From Pseudomonadota bacterium (GTDB taxonomy: Bacteria; Myxococcota_A; Bradymonadia; UBA4248), in the NCBI GenBank assembly GCA_017464085.1, contig JAFUEE010000029.1, positions 1-47,590 on the forward strand: a DNA stretch of 47,590 nt, read 5' to 3'. Shown here piece by piece: positions 14,250 through 23,726 of the stretch. Position numbers and translations under genes: made by a program. The notes under the pieces are model-generated. The model saw only the letters and a program-made list of their open reading frames with translations, was not told the origin of the DNA and ran no database searches. Position 1 is the first letter of the stretch. Each line of letters begins with the position of its first letter.

Positions 14250-16534
14250 AACCGTCAATGCGAGAATCATTCTGGATCCAGGCAATCAAGTGCCTCCTGC
14301 TCACGGCAAGCGCCATCGGCTACACCTGGCCGCTCATCGACGGTATCGGTCATCTGGTCGTCGCACTCGCGGTCATGCTCGCTTGCATCACAGCCGGCTT
14401 CTGCGAAAAGCGCCAGATCCGCACAGTCTGGTGCGTATGCCTTGCAGTCCTGTTTACCAGCATCGGCCTGAGCGGCAGCTATTTCATGCTCAATGTCAGC
14501 GGATTTTATGACATGGAGATGACCATCCGACACTCCCGTTTCTGGTACTACGTGGGCATCGTGTTCGGGCTGGTCTTTTTTACGCGCTCGCTGTCGCTCC
14601 GATATCGCACCATTCAGTTCGTCGAGGCGTTTCTGGTCATCGGGACGCTCGTCTATCTTCTGTTCCCGCATCGCGACTTCAATCTGCAAAATCCCCGGGA
14701 ATTTGCAGATTACCTATATGGTGCAGGCTATGACCCAATCGATGTCTGCCGCTGGCTCGGAATCGCTGTGGGCGTTCTGGCGCTGCCGATGCTGTTCAGC
14801 CGGACACGCGCCAAACAGGCCATATACGCGATTATCGCGCTCTCAGTCATCGCGCTCCTGGCTGCCTACCTTCTCAACAACGTCCGTCTGCCGCTCCACG
14901 AAACGGATCCGCTCGGCATCATGTCTGCCCTGAATGACGACAACAACTCAGACAAAAATGATGAGGGCGACAACAACTCAGACAAAGACGACGACAAAGA
15001 CGACCAGAACGGCGACGGATCCGGCAATGATGATCAGGAAAATGATCAGAACGGCGGCGGATCTGGCAATGACGACAAGGACAACAAAGGCGGCAAGTCG
15101 AGCAACAACGACAAGGACAGCAAAGGCAGCGGTTCGGGCGGCAATGGCAACAGCAATTCGAACAGCGACCTCGGCCCCAAGAGCAACAACAAACCAACCC
15201 CGGTCGCGCTGGCGGTATTCTACGACGAGTACGACCCGGGCGACGGCGTGTTCCACTTCCGCCAGACAGTGCTCAGCGAGTTTGACGGCAACCACCTCGT
15301 CGCCTCGACCATGGACGACGACGTGATATCTTCGCTTCCGACCTCGACCGAACTCCTCGCGATGCCTCTCCAGGACCCGGAAATGCACACGAAAATCGCG
15401 ACCTCGATGTTCCTGCTCAAGCCGCACAGCCAGCCGCCTCAGCTCGCAATGGGCCAGCGCGTCTTCCCGATCCAGAATCCGGATCCAAAGCTGTTCGTCT
15501 CGGCATACGGCGTCGACAGCGTCGGTCTCACGCTCGATCCGATCCGCATGATCGGCAGACATTCCATTCCATCGGACTGGTCGCAGGAAAAAGTCGACCA
15601 CTACCTCAAGATTCCCGATGACCCGCGATACCGCGCGCTCTCAGACATCATCGTCCGAAACATCGACCCGCGTTTTGTCGGCGATGATGTCGTCAAGGCG
15701 CTCTACATCAAGTCCTGGCTTGAAAAAGAGGGCTATTACACGCTCAAGAACCGCCATCTGGACGACAAAGACCCGGTGGCGTCGTTCCTGTTCGGATCCC
15801 TGCGCGGCTACTGCGTCCACTTCGCGCATTCGGCGGTCTACCTGATGCGTTCCCAAGGCATCGCGGCGCGCGTGGCCATCGGCTATGCCGTGGACGACAA
15901 GCTGACCGGCACGAATTCGGCAGTCCTGATTCTCGGCGACATGGCGCACGCCTGGCCGGAAATCTATGTGGACGGCGTCGGCTGGATCACGCTCGACATC
16001 TTCCCCGAAAATGGCGACGAACCGCCGCACCCCTTCATCGACGAGAGCCTCGAGTCGCTGTTTGGCGAACTCGCACGCAACGACAAGAGCGGCGGCAGGA
16101 GCGCCGAGGCGCGCGACACATCCATTGAAATACCCTGGCGCACGGTATGGCTGTCACTGCTCGGCCTGCTGATCGCGGCATTTCTTGCACTTTATGTGCG
16201 CAAATTCGTCATCCTTATCCGCGCGCGTCAGTGCCACCGCCCCGATCAGATCTGGCTTGCGATGCGAGGCTCCAGCTTTTTCTGGGCAATGTACGGCCAC
16301 CCCTGGCGTCCCTATATGACGCTCGATGCCTTTGCGCTCGAAATGGCAGGCACGGAAAGCGCGACCGCTCGCCTTGTCGAGCTCGCTTCGGCCTCGAAAT
16401 TCGGCGCAAAGCTCAGCGAATCGGACGCAGAAACCGCACGCAAGCTCTATCTGGAATCGCGCCGTGAAGCCTCCGGCAAAACTGCGGGATGGCGCAAAAT
16501 CCTCGGTTGGCTCAACCCGTTCATCCGTTATTGA
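14246..16534 (+). CDS. Transglutaminase-like membrane protein (TgpA type)
   Basis: The 762-residue protein has several N-terminal membrane segments (to about residue 225), a low-complexity Asp/Asn/Gly/Lys/Ser stretch (about 229-315), a transglutaminase-like core and a further membrane span near 635-655 before a cytoplasmic tail. The catalytic triad is visible: C523 in RGYCVHFA, H568 in AHAWPE and D584 in GWITLD. TgpA-type proteins carry a periplasmic papain-like protease/transglutaminase domain whose substrates are mostly unknown. The ATG overlaps the DUF58 stop. The low-complexity stretch presumably forms a flexible, acidic, possibly calcium-binding linker on the periplasmic face (inference). 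The gene completes the ATPase-DUF58-TgpA operon. Confidence 0.88.
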   Translation: MKPSMRESFWIQAIKCLLLTASAIGYTWPLIDGIGHLVVALAVMLACITAGFCEKRQIRTVWCVCLAVLFTSIGLSGSYFMLNVSGFYDMEMTIRHSRFWYYVGIVFGLVFFTRSLSLRYRTIQFVEAFLVIGTLVYLLFPHRDFNLQNPREFADYLYGAGYDPIDVCRWLGIAVGVLALPMLFSRTRAKQAIYAIIALSVIALLAAYLLNNVRLPLHETDPLGIMSALNDDNNSDKNDEGDNNSDKDDDKDDQNGDGSGNDDQENDQNGGGSGNDDKDNKGGKSSNNDKDSKGSGSGGNGNSNSNSDLGPKSNNKPTPVALAVFYDEYDPGDGVFHFRQTVLSEFDGNHLVASTMDDDVISSLPTSTELLAMPLQDPEMHTKIATSMFLLKPHSQPPQLAMGQRVFPIQNPDPKLFVSAYGVDSVGLTLDPIRMIGRHSIPSDWSQEKVDHYLKIPDDPRYRALSDIIVRNIDPRFVGDDVVKALYIKSWLEKEGYYTLKNRHLDDKDPVASFLFGSLRGYCVHFAHSAVYLMRSQGIAARVAIGYAVDDKLTGTNSAVLILGDMAHAWPEIYVDGVGWITLDIFPENGDEPPHPFIDESLESLFGELARNDKSGGRSAEARDTSIEIPWRTVWLSLLGLLIAAFLALYVRKFVILIRARQCHRPDQIWLAMRGSSFFWAMYGHPWRPYMTLDAFALEMAGTESATARLVELASASKFGAKLSESDAETARKLYLESRREASGKTAGWRKILGWLNPFIRY

Positions 16535-16552
16535 TGCGGTGTCGCGCTGGCG

Positions 16553-16617
16553 CCCGGCTATGCCTGCGGCATACGCCGGGCCGTGCCGCTATCGCCTTAA
16601 GGCGATACGCGGCACGG
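16553..16617. repeat. Two adjacent perfect compound hairpins (TAT/ATA family)
   Basis: 16553-16580: outer CCCGGC/GCCGGG, inner TATGCC/GGCATA, loop TGC, unpaired C. 16581-16617: outer CCGTGCCGC/GCGGCACGG (9 bp), inner TATCGCC/GGCGATA, loop TTAA, unpaired C. The two abut with no spacer. Both stems differ in sequence between copies, while the TAT...ATA-C frame is constant. No T tract follows. Confidence 0.85.
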
Positions 16618-16705
16618 AATTTTCACGCGTAGCTCCAATTGTGGTGCGATAAAACGAAAGTTTGTACGGAAATATTCGCCACATCTGGAAATCCACAAAA
16701 GCATT

Positions 16706-16714
16706 TGCTATAAA
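16706..16714 (+). promoter_or_regulatory. Extended -10 promoter element
   Basis: TGC-TATAAA at 16706-16714 fits an extended -10 box; the -35 position (TGGAAA, 16686-16691, 17-base spacing) is weak. It lies about 100 bases before the lipoprotein start. The same TTTGCTATA core recurs in the promoter of the next gene (21366-21374). Confidence 0.45.
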
Positions 16715-16812
16715 GTAGTCTTGGACTTTCGAGGCAGTCTTCGAAATTCACAGCTTATCTCATGCCGTAAGGCGTGAGTTTTATCATTCCTTTTTGTTTA
16801 AGGAGTATTTTT

Positions 16813-19800
16813 ATGAAGAAACAAGTTGTTTCAAACCGCTTGGGCAATGCCGCGTTTGCATCCATCTGCATTGCACTCGCCGGAGCTGCATTTGGTTGCG
16901 GCGGCGACGATCCCGCCCCTTCACCTGTAGATTGCTCGACCATCACCTGTGATGCAGGCACCAAGTGCAATCCCAGCACAGGCCAATGCGATCCCGTCCA
17001 GAGTGGTGTGAAATGCGGCGAACAGACCTGCACCGCAGACCAGATCTGCGACGAAGAGAGCAAGACCTGTAAGGACAAGCCTACGGGTGCCTGCACCGAC
17101 GGCCAGAAGAAGTGCGCGGATGAGGGCCACGAACAGGTCTGTAAAGACGGTGCCTGGGGCGATGCGACCGCATGTGCCGACGGCTACAGCTGCAAATCAG
17201 ACCACTGCGCCGAAAACGATGTCACCTCCGACTGCACGGACGGCGACAAGGCCTGCAAGAGCTCGAGCGAAGCTCAGGTCTGCAAAAACGGCACTTGGGA
17301 AGTGAGCGAATGCGGCGACCACGAGACCTGCAAAGAAGGCGTCTGTGAAAAAGATGCCGCAGAATGCACCGCCGGCGAAAAGAAATGCTCCTCCAGCAAC
17401 GTCGCCCTCATCTGCGATGAAGACGGCTACTGGGAAAATTCCCCCTGCGCCACCGGTACAGCTTGCGACGATGCCTCTGGCGAATGCAAAGCCCAGAGCG
17501 AATGCGAAGAAGGCGCGAAGCAGTGCGCGAACCGCGACACCGCTCAGGTCTGCCAGGGCGGCCAGTGGGTCGACTCTGCGTGCAAGCGCGACGGCGTTTC
17601 TGACGAATACTGCGACGACAAGGAATGCGAAGTGCCCAAGTGCACCGAAGACTACGATGTCTGCGGCGAAGGCAACCGCGCAATCCACTGCGAAGTCGGC
17701 AGCGTCCCCAGCATCACCGAATGCAACGACGGCGCAATCTGCGCCGAAGGTCACTGCACCATGATCTGCACAGAAGACAGCGTCACCTGCGCCGGCGTCG
17801 ATCAGCTCATCTGCGAAGTCGACAAAGAACCTGTCAAAAAAGCTTGCGACGAGGGCTTTGCCTGCTCGAACGGCGAATGCGTCGAAGCCTGCGCCGAAGA
17901 TTCCATCGAATGCCTCGAAGGCGAAAATGCCCGCCGCATCTGCGTCGCCGGACAAGCTCCTCGCGTTGAAACCTGCGCCGATGGCCTGATGTGCTCGGAA
18001 GGCTCGTGCGTCGAGGGTTGCGCTGAAGATTACATCAAGTGCAAATCCGACTCTGTCAGCGTCGTCTGCGAAGCCGGCAGCGCCCCTGTCGAAGATGCTT
18101 GTCCGTCTGGCTTTGTCTGCGACAGTACCGAAGGCTCGCTGTTCGCCGGCAAATGCGTCGAGCTCTGCACGAATGACGGCGTTTCCTGCTCGGCAGAAGG
18201 CCTCATTCAGACTTGCGAAGTCGGCAAATTGCCGAAGTTCGAAGCCTGCGCCAATGGCAGCTCGTGCGATCCCTCCACAAACACCTGCGTCGAAGCTTGC
18301 AAAGAGACCAAAAACTCCTGCGTCGATCAGGCGAGCATGCTGATTTGCGTCGAAGGCATGGCGCCTCAGGCAAAAGTCTGCGCCGAAGGTATGGAATGCG
18401 ACAACGGCGAATGCAAGAAACGCTGCGCCGAAACCGGCCTGCTCTGCAGCCCCGACACCAAGAGTGTCATCAACTGCGTTGCCGGTGAATTCGAAGAAAT
18501 CAAAGAGACATGCGAATCCGGCATGATTTGCAACGCTGACTCGAAAGACTGCCGTCAGGCGAACGTCTGCGAAAACGGCATTCAGGACAAAGACGAGCTC
18601 GCAGTCGACTGCGGCGGCGAATGCGGCGATTGCAAAGCCTGCCTCAAACACGAAGACTGCGGCGAAAACGGCTTCTGCGATGCCGCGCGCGGCTTTGTGT
18701 GCTCCAAGAAATGCGTCCAGGACAGCGACTGCATCGGCGATGGCGAAGTCTGCCGCGCTGACGGCCGTTGCGCGCCGAGCGTCTTTGAAGCTGTCATCGA
18801 AACCTCAGACGACGGCCAGACCGTCACGCTCCCCTCTGTCGGCAGCTCGTTCAAATACAAAGTCCTCTGGGGCGATGAGAATTCTGACGATATCGATGCC
18901 GCGCCCGAACTGACCGCCGGCGGTCAGACCCACAAATATGCCAAAGCTGGCGAATACACGATCCGCATCAAAGGCGATTACACCTGGGGTGCCAGTTCAT
19001 CTGATGTTGCCAACACATGGGCGACCCGCTCCCTCAAGAGCATCAACTCCTACGGCGCAATCAAGTTCAGCACGTATGCCTTCTCACAGTCACCTAACTT
19101 GACGCATGTTCCCTCAAATGAAGTGCCGCTCCTCGCGACCCAGAACCTCCAGCACTGGTTCTATCAGAGTGGCGCGCTCGATGGCTCCGTCGTCCTCGAC
19201 ACGAGCAATGTCACGAGCCTCTACTTCATGTTCCACTCCTCGAAGTACAACCAGCCGATCAAACTCGACACGTCTAATGTGACGAATTTCGGTGGCATGT
19301 TCTACAATGCTGTTGAATTCGATCAGGATGTCAAATTCGATACGTCTAAAGCGACAAGCATGTATGAAATGTTCATGAGAGCGAAGAAGTTCAACCATCC
19401 GGTTGATTTCAACACCTCGAATGTAACAAATATGCAGGAAATGTTCAGAGAGGCTTCTGTATTCAATCAGCCAGTCAAGTTTGATACCAAAAAGGTCACA
19501 ACATTCTACCTGATGTTCTATAGTGCGGTAGAATTTAATCAACCGATTAAATTTGAATCCCCTAAAGCTACGAACTTCCAGCAAATGTTCCAAAATACCT
19601 ACAAGCTTGATTCAAAAGTTGAGCTTGATACAAGTGCTGCAACAAATTTGAGCTATTTATTCAGTTCAGCCAGGGTGTTCAATCAGCCGATTGATTTCAA
19701 CACATCTAAATGCACGAGCATGGCCTATATGTTCAATGATGCTCAGGCATTCAATCAGCCGGTCAAGTTTGATACCAAAAAAGTCACCAATATGGATCAT

Positions 19801-21228
19801 ATGTTCTGTGGTGCCAAGGAATTCAACCAGGCTGTCGATTTCAACACAGGCAAGGTCAACAATATGTCTGGCATGTTCTACAACGCCGCCAAGTTCAACC
19901 AGCCTGTCAAATTCGACACATCGCGCGTCATCTACATGCAGGATATGTTCCGCGCAGCCAAGGCGTTCAACCAGCCGCTCGACTTCAACACCGAAAACGT
20001 GCTGAACATGGCTGATATGTTCATGGATGCTTCCTCTTTCAACCAGAAGCTGAGCTGGAATACTGAGTATGTCACGAGCATGGCGCACATGTTCCGCAAT
20101 GCGACATCCTTTGACTCCGAACTCACATTCGACACCAAGAACGTCGAATCGATGACCTATATGTTCAGCGGTGCCTCATCGTTTGACCAGCCCGTCAACT
20201 TCGACACGGGCAATGTTAAGAATATGGCTTATATGTTCAGCGGCGCTTCGTCGTTCGATCAGAAGGTCAACTTCGATACCAAGAACGTCACAACAATGGC
20301 CTACATGTTCCAAGGTGCAGAAGCATTTGATCAGCCTGTCAACTTCGCTTCGAAGAACGTCACTGATATGAGCTATATGTTCAGCGGTGCAACCGGCTTC
20401 AATAACGATGTCAACCTTGACACCTCCAATGTTACGAACATGCAGTATATGTTCTCTAACAACAAGATGCTCAAGAAGCCGATCAAGTTCAACACAAGCA
20501 AAGTCACGAACATGCAGTATATGTTCCAAGGCTGCACATCCTTTAACCAGCCGCTCGACTTCGATACCTCGAACGTTACGAATATGCAGTCCATGTTCTC
20601 TAGCGCAACAAACTTCAATAACGGTGGTCAACCTCTGAACTTTAACACGAGCAAAGTCACGAACATGCAGTATATGTTCTACGATGCAGACAAGTTCAAT
20701 CAGGAACTGAAGTTTGATACATCCAATGTTACAAATATGTATCAGATGTTCATCTATAACAATGGCTTCCAGAATGGCGGCAAACCATTGGAATTCAACA
20801 CGAGCAAAGTTACCAACCTTGCCTATATGTTCTATAGCTCATCTTTCAATCAGCCGCTGAAATTCTCGGATACGTCAAAGGTCACACGTTTTGACTATAT
20901 GTTCTACGCATCTTCATATGCTCAGCCGGTTGATTTCAATACATCAAGCGCAACCAATATGGGATACATGTTCCGCAGCTGTCCGTTTAACCACCCGCTG
21001 ACGACATTCGACACCAAGAATGTCACGAACATGGAGCAGATGTTCTATGCGAACTCCAAGTTCAACCAGGATGTCTCCCACTTCAATTTCGCTAAAGTTT
21101 CTAAGGTCAGCAATATGCTCGGCAGCACAGCTGCTCTGAGCAATGATAACTATTGCAAAGCCGTCAACAAGTACAAAGAAGATGTCGGCAAGACTGTCGA
21201 CCTCGGCAAAGGTACTGCGTGCAACTAA
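16813..21228 (+). CDS. Giant surface lipoprotein: Cys-rich modules plus about 27 BspA-type (DUF285) repeats
   Basis: The 1471-residue protein begins with a signal sequence ending in a lipobox-like AFGC, so it should be lipid-anchored. Residues from about 25 to 640 form around 14 Cys-rich modules of roughly 40-45 residues (pattern C..G..C..G.C). A cysteine cluster near 600-650 precedes a PKD-like strand region (about 655-720), then about 27 repeats of about 25 residues with the core FNQPVDFNTSKVTNMQYMF, the DUF285/BspA leucine-rich-like repeat. Such repeats serve as adhesins or protein-binding surfaces in host-associated bacteria. The ATG at 16813 follows AAGGAG by 7 bases; the frame is open to 16774, but that start lacks a site. 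The repeat section near 19400-19700 is visibly AT-richer than the rest, which suggests recombination. A terminator follows at 21271. Confidence 0.9.
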   Translation: MKKQVVSNRLGNAAFASICIALAGAAFGCGGDDPAPSPVDCSTITCDAGTKCNPSTGQCDPVQSGVKCGEQTCTADQICDEESKTCKDKPTGACTDGQKKCADEGHEQVCKDGAWGDATACADGYSCKSDHCAENDVTSDCTDGDKACKSSSEAQVCKNGTWEVSECGDHETCKEGVCEKDAAECTAGEKKCSSSNVALICDEDGYWENSPCATGTACDDASGECKAQSECEEGAKQCANRDTAQVCQGGQWVDSACKRDGVSDEYCDDKECEVPKCTEDYDVCGEGNRAIHCEVGSVPSITECNDGAICAEGHCTMICTEDSVTCAGVDQLICEVDKEPVKKACDEGFACSNGECVEACAEDSIECLEGENARRICVAGQAPRVETCADGLMCSEGSCVEGCAEDYIKCKSDSVSVVCEAGSAPVEDACPSGFVCDSTEGSLFAGKCVELCTNDGVSCSAEGLIQTCEVGKLPKFEACANGSSCDPSTNTCVEACKETKNSCVDQASMLICVEGMAPQAKVCAEGMECDNGECKKRCAETGLLCSPDTKSVINCVAGEFEEIKETCESGMICNADSKDCRQANVCENGIQDKDELAVDCGGECGDCKACLKHEDCGENGFCDAARGFVCSKKCVQDSDCIGDGEVCRADGRCAPSVFEAVIETSDDGQTVTLPSVGSSFKYKVLWGDENSDDIDAAPELTAGGQTHKYAKAGEYTIRIKGDYTWGASSSDVANTWATRSLKSINSYGAIKFSTYAFSQSPNLTHVPSNEVPLLATQNLQHWFYQSGALDGSVVLDTSNVTSLYFMFHSSKYNQPIKLDTSNVTNFGGMFYNAVEFDQDVKFDTSKATSMYEMFMRAKKFNHPVDFNTSNVTNMQEMFREASVFNQPVKFDTKKVTTFYLMFYSAVEFNQPIKFESPKATNFQQMFQNTYKLDSKVELDTSAATNLSYLFSSARVFNQPIDFNTSKCTSMAYMFNDAQAFNQPVKFDTKKVTNMDHMFCGAKEFNQAVDFNTGKVNNMSGMFYNAAKFNQPVKFDTSRVIYMQDMFRAAKAFNQPLDFNTENVLNMADMFMDASSFNQKLSWNTEYVTSMAHMFRNATSFDSELTFDTKNVESMTYMFSGASSFDQPVNFDTGNVKNMAYMFSGASSFDQKVNFDTKNVTTMAYMFQGAEAFDQPVNFASKNVTDMSYMFSGATGFNNDVNLDTSNVTNMQYMFSNNKMLKKPIKFNTSKVTNMQYMFQGCTSFNQPLDFDTSNVTNMQSMFSSATNFNNGGQPLNFNTSKVTNMQYMFYDADKFNQELKFDTSNVTNMYQMFIYNNGFQNGGKPLEFNTSKVTNLAYMFYSSSFNQPLKFSDTSKVTRFDYMFYASSYAQPVDFNTSSATNMGYMFRSCPFNHPLTTFDTKNVTNMEQMFYANSKFNQDVSHFNFAKVSKVSNMLGSTAALSNDNYCKAVNKYKEDVGKTVDLGKGTACN

Positions 21229-21270
21229 TTCTCGCAAAGGCAGCCTGGCTGCCAACGCCTGAATGAACTG

Positions 21271-21306
21271 ATCCCCCGGAGCGATTTCGCTTCGGGGGAT
21301 TTTTTT
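21271..21306 (+). terminator. Rho-independent terminator
   Basis: ATCCCCCGGAGCGA (21271-21284) pairs with TCGCTTCGGGGGAT (21287-21300) with a single G-T wobble, followed by six T. It ends the BspA-repeat gene. Confidence 0.93.
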
Positions 21307-21347
21307 ATGTCCTTCACGCAGTCGCGAAGGTGGTGCCCTGTAAATCC

Positions 21348-21377
21348 TTGAACCCGCTTGCCAGGTTTTGCTATACT
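21348..21377 (+). promoter_or_regulatory. Sigma-70-like promoter with extended -10
   Basis: TTGAAC (21348-21353), 18-base spacer, TATACT (21372-21377), with TGC directly before the -10 box. It lies 37 bases upstream of the GH43 lipoprotein start and just after a terminator, so this gene has its own promoter. Confidence 0.6.
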
Positions 21378-21413
21378 TAGAGTTGGAGGTAACCTCATTT
21401 TCGTGAGGGAATT

Positions 21414-23363
21414 ATGACACAGATCAAGACGCCAAAACTTATATCTATAAATCATAAAACCTTGATCATCCTCACAGCGGCACTTGTCATCTCAGCCTGC
21501 TCCGATGACCCCAAAGCGCTCTATATTCCCTCAGAGGATACGCAGCCGACATGTGGCAATCGTATGCTCGACCCAGGAGAAATTTGTGATGGTCATCTGA
21601 TAGCCGAAGATGCCACATGCCCGCCCGGACTGATTTTACCTGAACAAGCGCACTTCAAATGCTCAGATACTTGCTCGCTGGATACTTCAGAATGTCTATC
21701 CCCTTCAACCGCCTCTCCAGTGACCCCAGCAGAGCCAACTGAACCAACTGAACCAACTGAACCTACGGAACCAACTGAACCTGCGGAACCAACTGAACCT
21801 ACGGAACCAACTGAACCTGCAGAACCAACTGAACCAACTGAACCATCCGAACCAACACATCCGGACAATCCAGAAGTACCACCTTGTGGCAATGGACTGC
21901 TCGATGATGGCGAAGTCTGCGACGGGACTTTATTCGCAAGCCATGCCAACTGTCCAGCTGGAACAGGGCTGCCAGCAGGCAAGCAATTATCCTGCAAAGC
22001 TGATTGCACACTAGATACATCCATGTGCCTTGCGCCCTGCAAAACCCGCATAGAATATGGCTCAGAATGGATTCATGGGGAGAATCATCCCAGTAATGTT
22101 GACAACACAGACGGAAAAGTGACCTGGGATGGCACATGCATCAATGACGGATCGAATTCCTATGCCATATTGTCTAATGGCTGGAAACCATATTTTGAAG
22201 GCAATGATCGATGCATCATTTCCCTTGATTATTCAGGCGACTGCCCAGATATAGACAATATTTGCCGGACGCGCGTAACCTATTCTAATAACTGGAAACC
22301 AGGCCCCGGACATGAAAACAAATATTACGATGAAGTCGAAGGCGTGATTACATGGAATGGTGTCTGCTATTCAGATCACGCCGTGCTTTCGAACGGCTGG
22401 GCACCATATTTCAATGGTCAATGCGGCGTTTCAGTGAGATATACGCAATGCGGCCCGATGTTCACCAATCCAGTCATTGGCGCGGATGCACCAGATCCCG
22501 GTGCGCTGCTCGATAATGGTACTTATTATATCGTTCATACAAGCGGGAATACATCTGGTGCATATAGGGTTCACGCATCAGAAAATCTCGTCAATTGGAA
22601 AACGCTTGATTATGCATTCCCGAACGGCAGTGTCCCTTCATGGGCCATAAGCCATTTCTGGGCTCCAGAAATTCATAAAGTCGGATCTAAATACCATATA
22701 TATTTTAGTGCAAAACATAAAGATACTGGCAACTTTTGCGTAGGTGTCGGTATCGCAGACAATCCACAAGGTCCATATAAAGATATCGGCAGACCGCTCG
22801 TTTCCAAAGCCAACATGGGCATCATCGATGCGAGCTATTTCAGAGATACGGATGGCAAACATTATGTCCTCTGGAAAGATGACGGCAATGCTGTTGGTCA
22901 GAAGACACCTGTATTCATTCAGCAGCTCAATGAAGCAGGCACTGAGCTCATCGGCCCTCCCACAGAGATCTTGACAAATACATTGAGCTGGGAGGGCGCC
23001 CTCGTTGAAGGCCCGTGGCTCATCAAGAAAGACAAGTATTATTATTTATTCTACAGCGGCAACGGCTATGCAAGTCCCGCCTACGCCCTTGGCGTCGCAA
23101 GAGCGACAAAAGTCACAGGCCCATATACAAAACACGGCGAACCGATCATCCAGACACAAGGTTATTTTCAAGGTCCTGGTCATGGCTCAGTCATTCAGAC
23201 CAGATCCGGAGAATGGGTTCATGTGTATCATTCCTGGATCAGCGGCAAAGTCAACGCCTATCCGCCAGGGCGCGTCATGCTCGTCGACCGCATCACCTGG
23301 ATAGATGACTGGCCGATGTCCTATTCCGCACCGCTGCGCAGATCTCAGCCATATATTCAATAG
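21414..23363 (+). CDS. Glycoside hydrolase family 43 lipoprotein with duplicated N-terminal modules
   Basis: The 649-residue protein has a signal sequence with lipobox ISAC, two related Cys-containing segments with a CGN.LLD.GE.CDG pattern (about 47-98 and 153-205), and between them an (Glu-Pro-Thr)n linker. Two copies of an approximately 70-residue module follow (about 209-280 and 284-343), each with a TW.G.C and LSNGW.PYF core; they are probably carbohydrate-binding but not assigned to a family. The C-terminal domain (about 345-649) is a five-bladed GH43 glycosidase: the acidic APDPG block (D358/D361), the Asp in GIIDASYFRD and the Glu in ALVEGPW fit the base, modulator and acid. GH43 enzymes attack arabinan or xylan side chains; the substrate is unknown here. 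GAGGGA precedes the ATG. It suggests surface plant-polysaccharide use. Confidence 0.88.
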   Translation: MTQIKTPKLISINHKTLIILTAALVISACSDDPKALYIPSEDTQPTCGNRMLDPGEICDGHLIAEDATCPPGLILPEQAHFKCSDTCSLDTSECLSPSTASPVTPAEPTEPTEPTEPTEPTEPAEPTEPTEPTEPAEPTEPTEPSEPTHPDNPEVPPCGNGLLDDGEVCDGTLFASHANCPAGTGLPAGKQLSCKADCTLDTSMCLAPCKTRIEYGSEWIHGENHPSNVDNTDGKVTWDGTCINDGSNSYAILSNGWKPYFEGNDRCIISLDYSGDCPDIDNICRTRVTYSNNWKPGPGHENKYYDEVEGVITWNGVCYSDHAVLSNGWAPYFNGQCGVSVRYTQCGPMFTNPVIGADAPDPGALLDNGTYYIVHTSGNTSGAYRVHASENLVNWKTLDYAFPNGSVPSWAISHFWAPEIHKVGSKYHIYFSAKHKDTGNFCVGVGIADNPQGPYKDIGRPLVSKANMGIIDASYFRDTDGKHYVLWKDDGNAVGQKTPVFIQQLNEAGTELIGPPTEILTNTLSWEGALVEGPWLIKKDKYYYLFYSGNGYASPAYALGVARATKVTGPYTKHGEPIIQTQGYFQGPGHGSVIQTRSGEWVHVYHSWISGKVNAYPPGRVMLVDRITWIDDWPMSYSAPLRRSQPYIQ

Positions 23364-23407
23364 AATTGCAGGCGCAGCGCTTCTTTCCCCACAAGAAGTG
23401 TCCTCGC

Positions 23408-23548
23408 CTAGTAAAGCACCGAAATTCGCTTTTTGAACTGCCTGTTACTTCGTGCCCCATTTCTCTCAATGACATCAATCCCCCAATTACGCATCTGGCG
23501 TGATGCCCGCTCAATTTCTCGCCATACCTCATGCGAAGTTCTGGTTTT
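23408..23548 (-). pseudogene. Possible coding remnant
   Basis: On the minus strand, about 44 codons stay open to a stop at 23408, translating to a charged helical stretch (HEVWREIERASRQMRNWGI is its core). There is no start codon or ribosome site, and the frame is cut at 23550 where the MITE-like inverted end begins. It could be the tail of a gene destroyed by that insertion. I do not recognise the family. Confidence 0.22.
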
Positions 23549-23549
23549 T

Positions 23550-23726
23550 GTAACTATTCAGCCGGCCTCCAAATCTTCGACAATTCCATCTTTGGGAAAG
23601 CCCATCTCATAATTTCTTCAGCACAAAAACCTCGCGAAAACTTACTGTTGCCTACCAACTTCTGCCTACTGCCTGTCACGCAATGCCCCTCATGCTTCAG
23701 AATAGCATTCGGCTGAATAGTAACTG
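23550..23726. mobile_element. MITE-like segment with inverted ends
   Basis: GTAACTATTCAGCCG (23550-23564) and CGGCTGAATAGTAAC (23712-23726) are inverted ends, 14 of 15 bases matching, around about 147 bases with no ORF. The interior, read on the minus strand, contains GGCAGTAGGCAGAAG-type purine-rich short repeats. The same 15-base motif occurs once more at 2104. It is too short to encode a transposase and none is in the window, so it would have to be non-autonomous. Confidence 0.5.

Noticed and set aside
17197..18651. A 484-codon minus-strand open frame opposite the Cys-rich modules
   Set aside because: Its Phe/Ala/Asp repeats mirror the sense-strand repeats. No start signal is seen.
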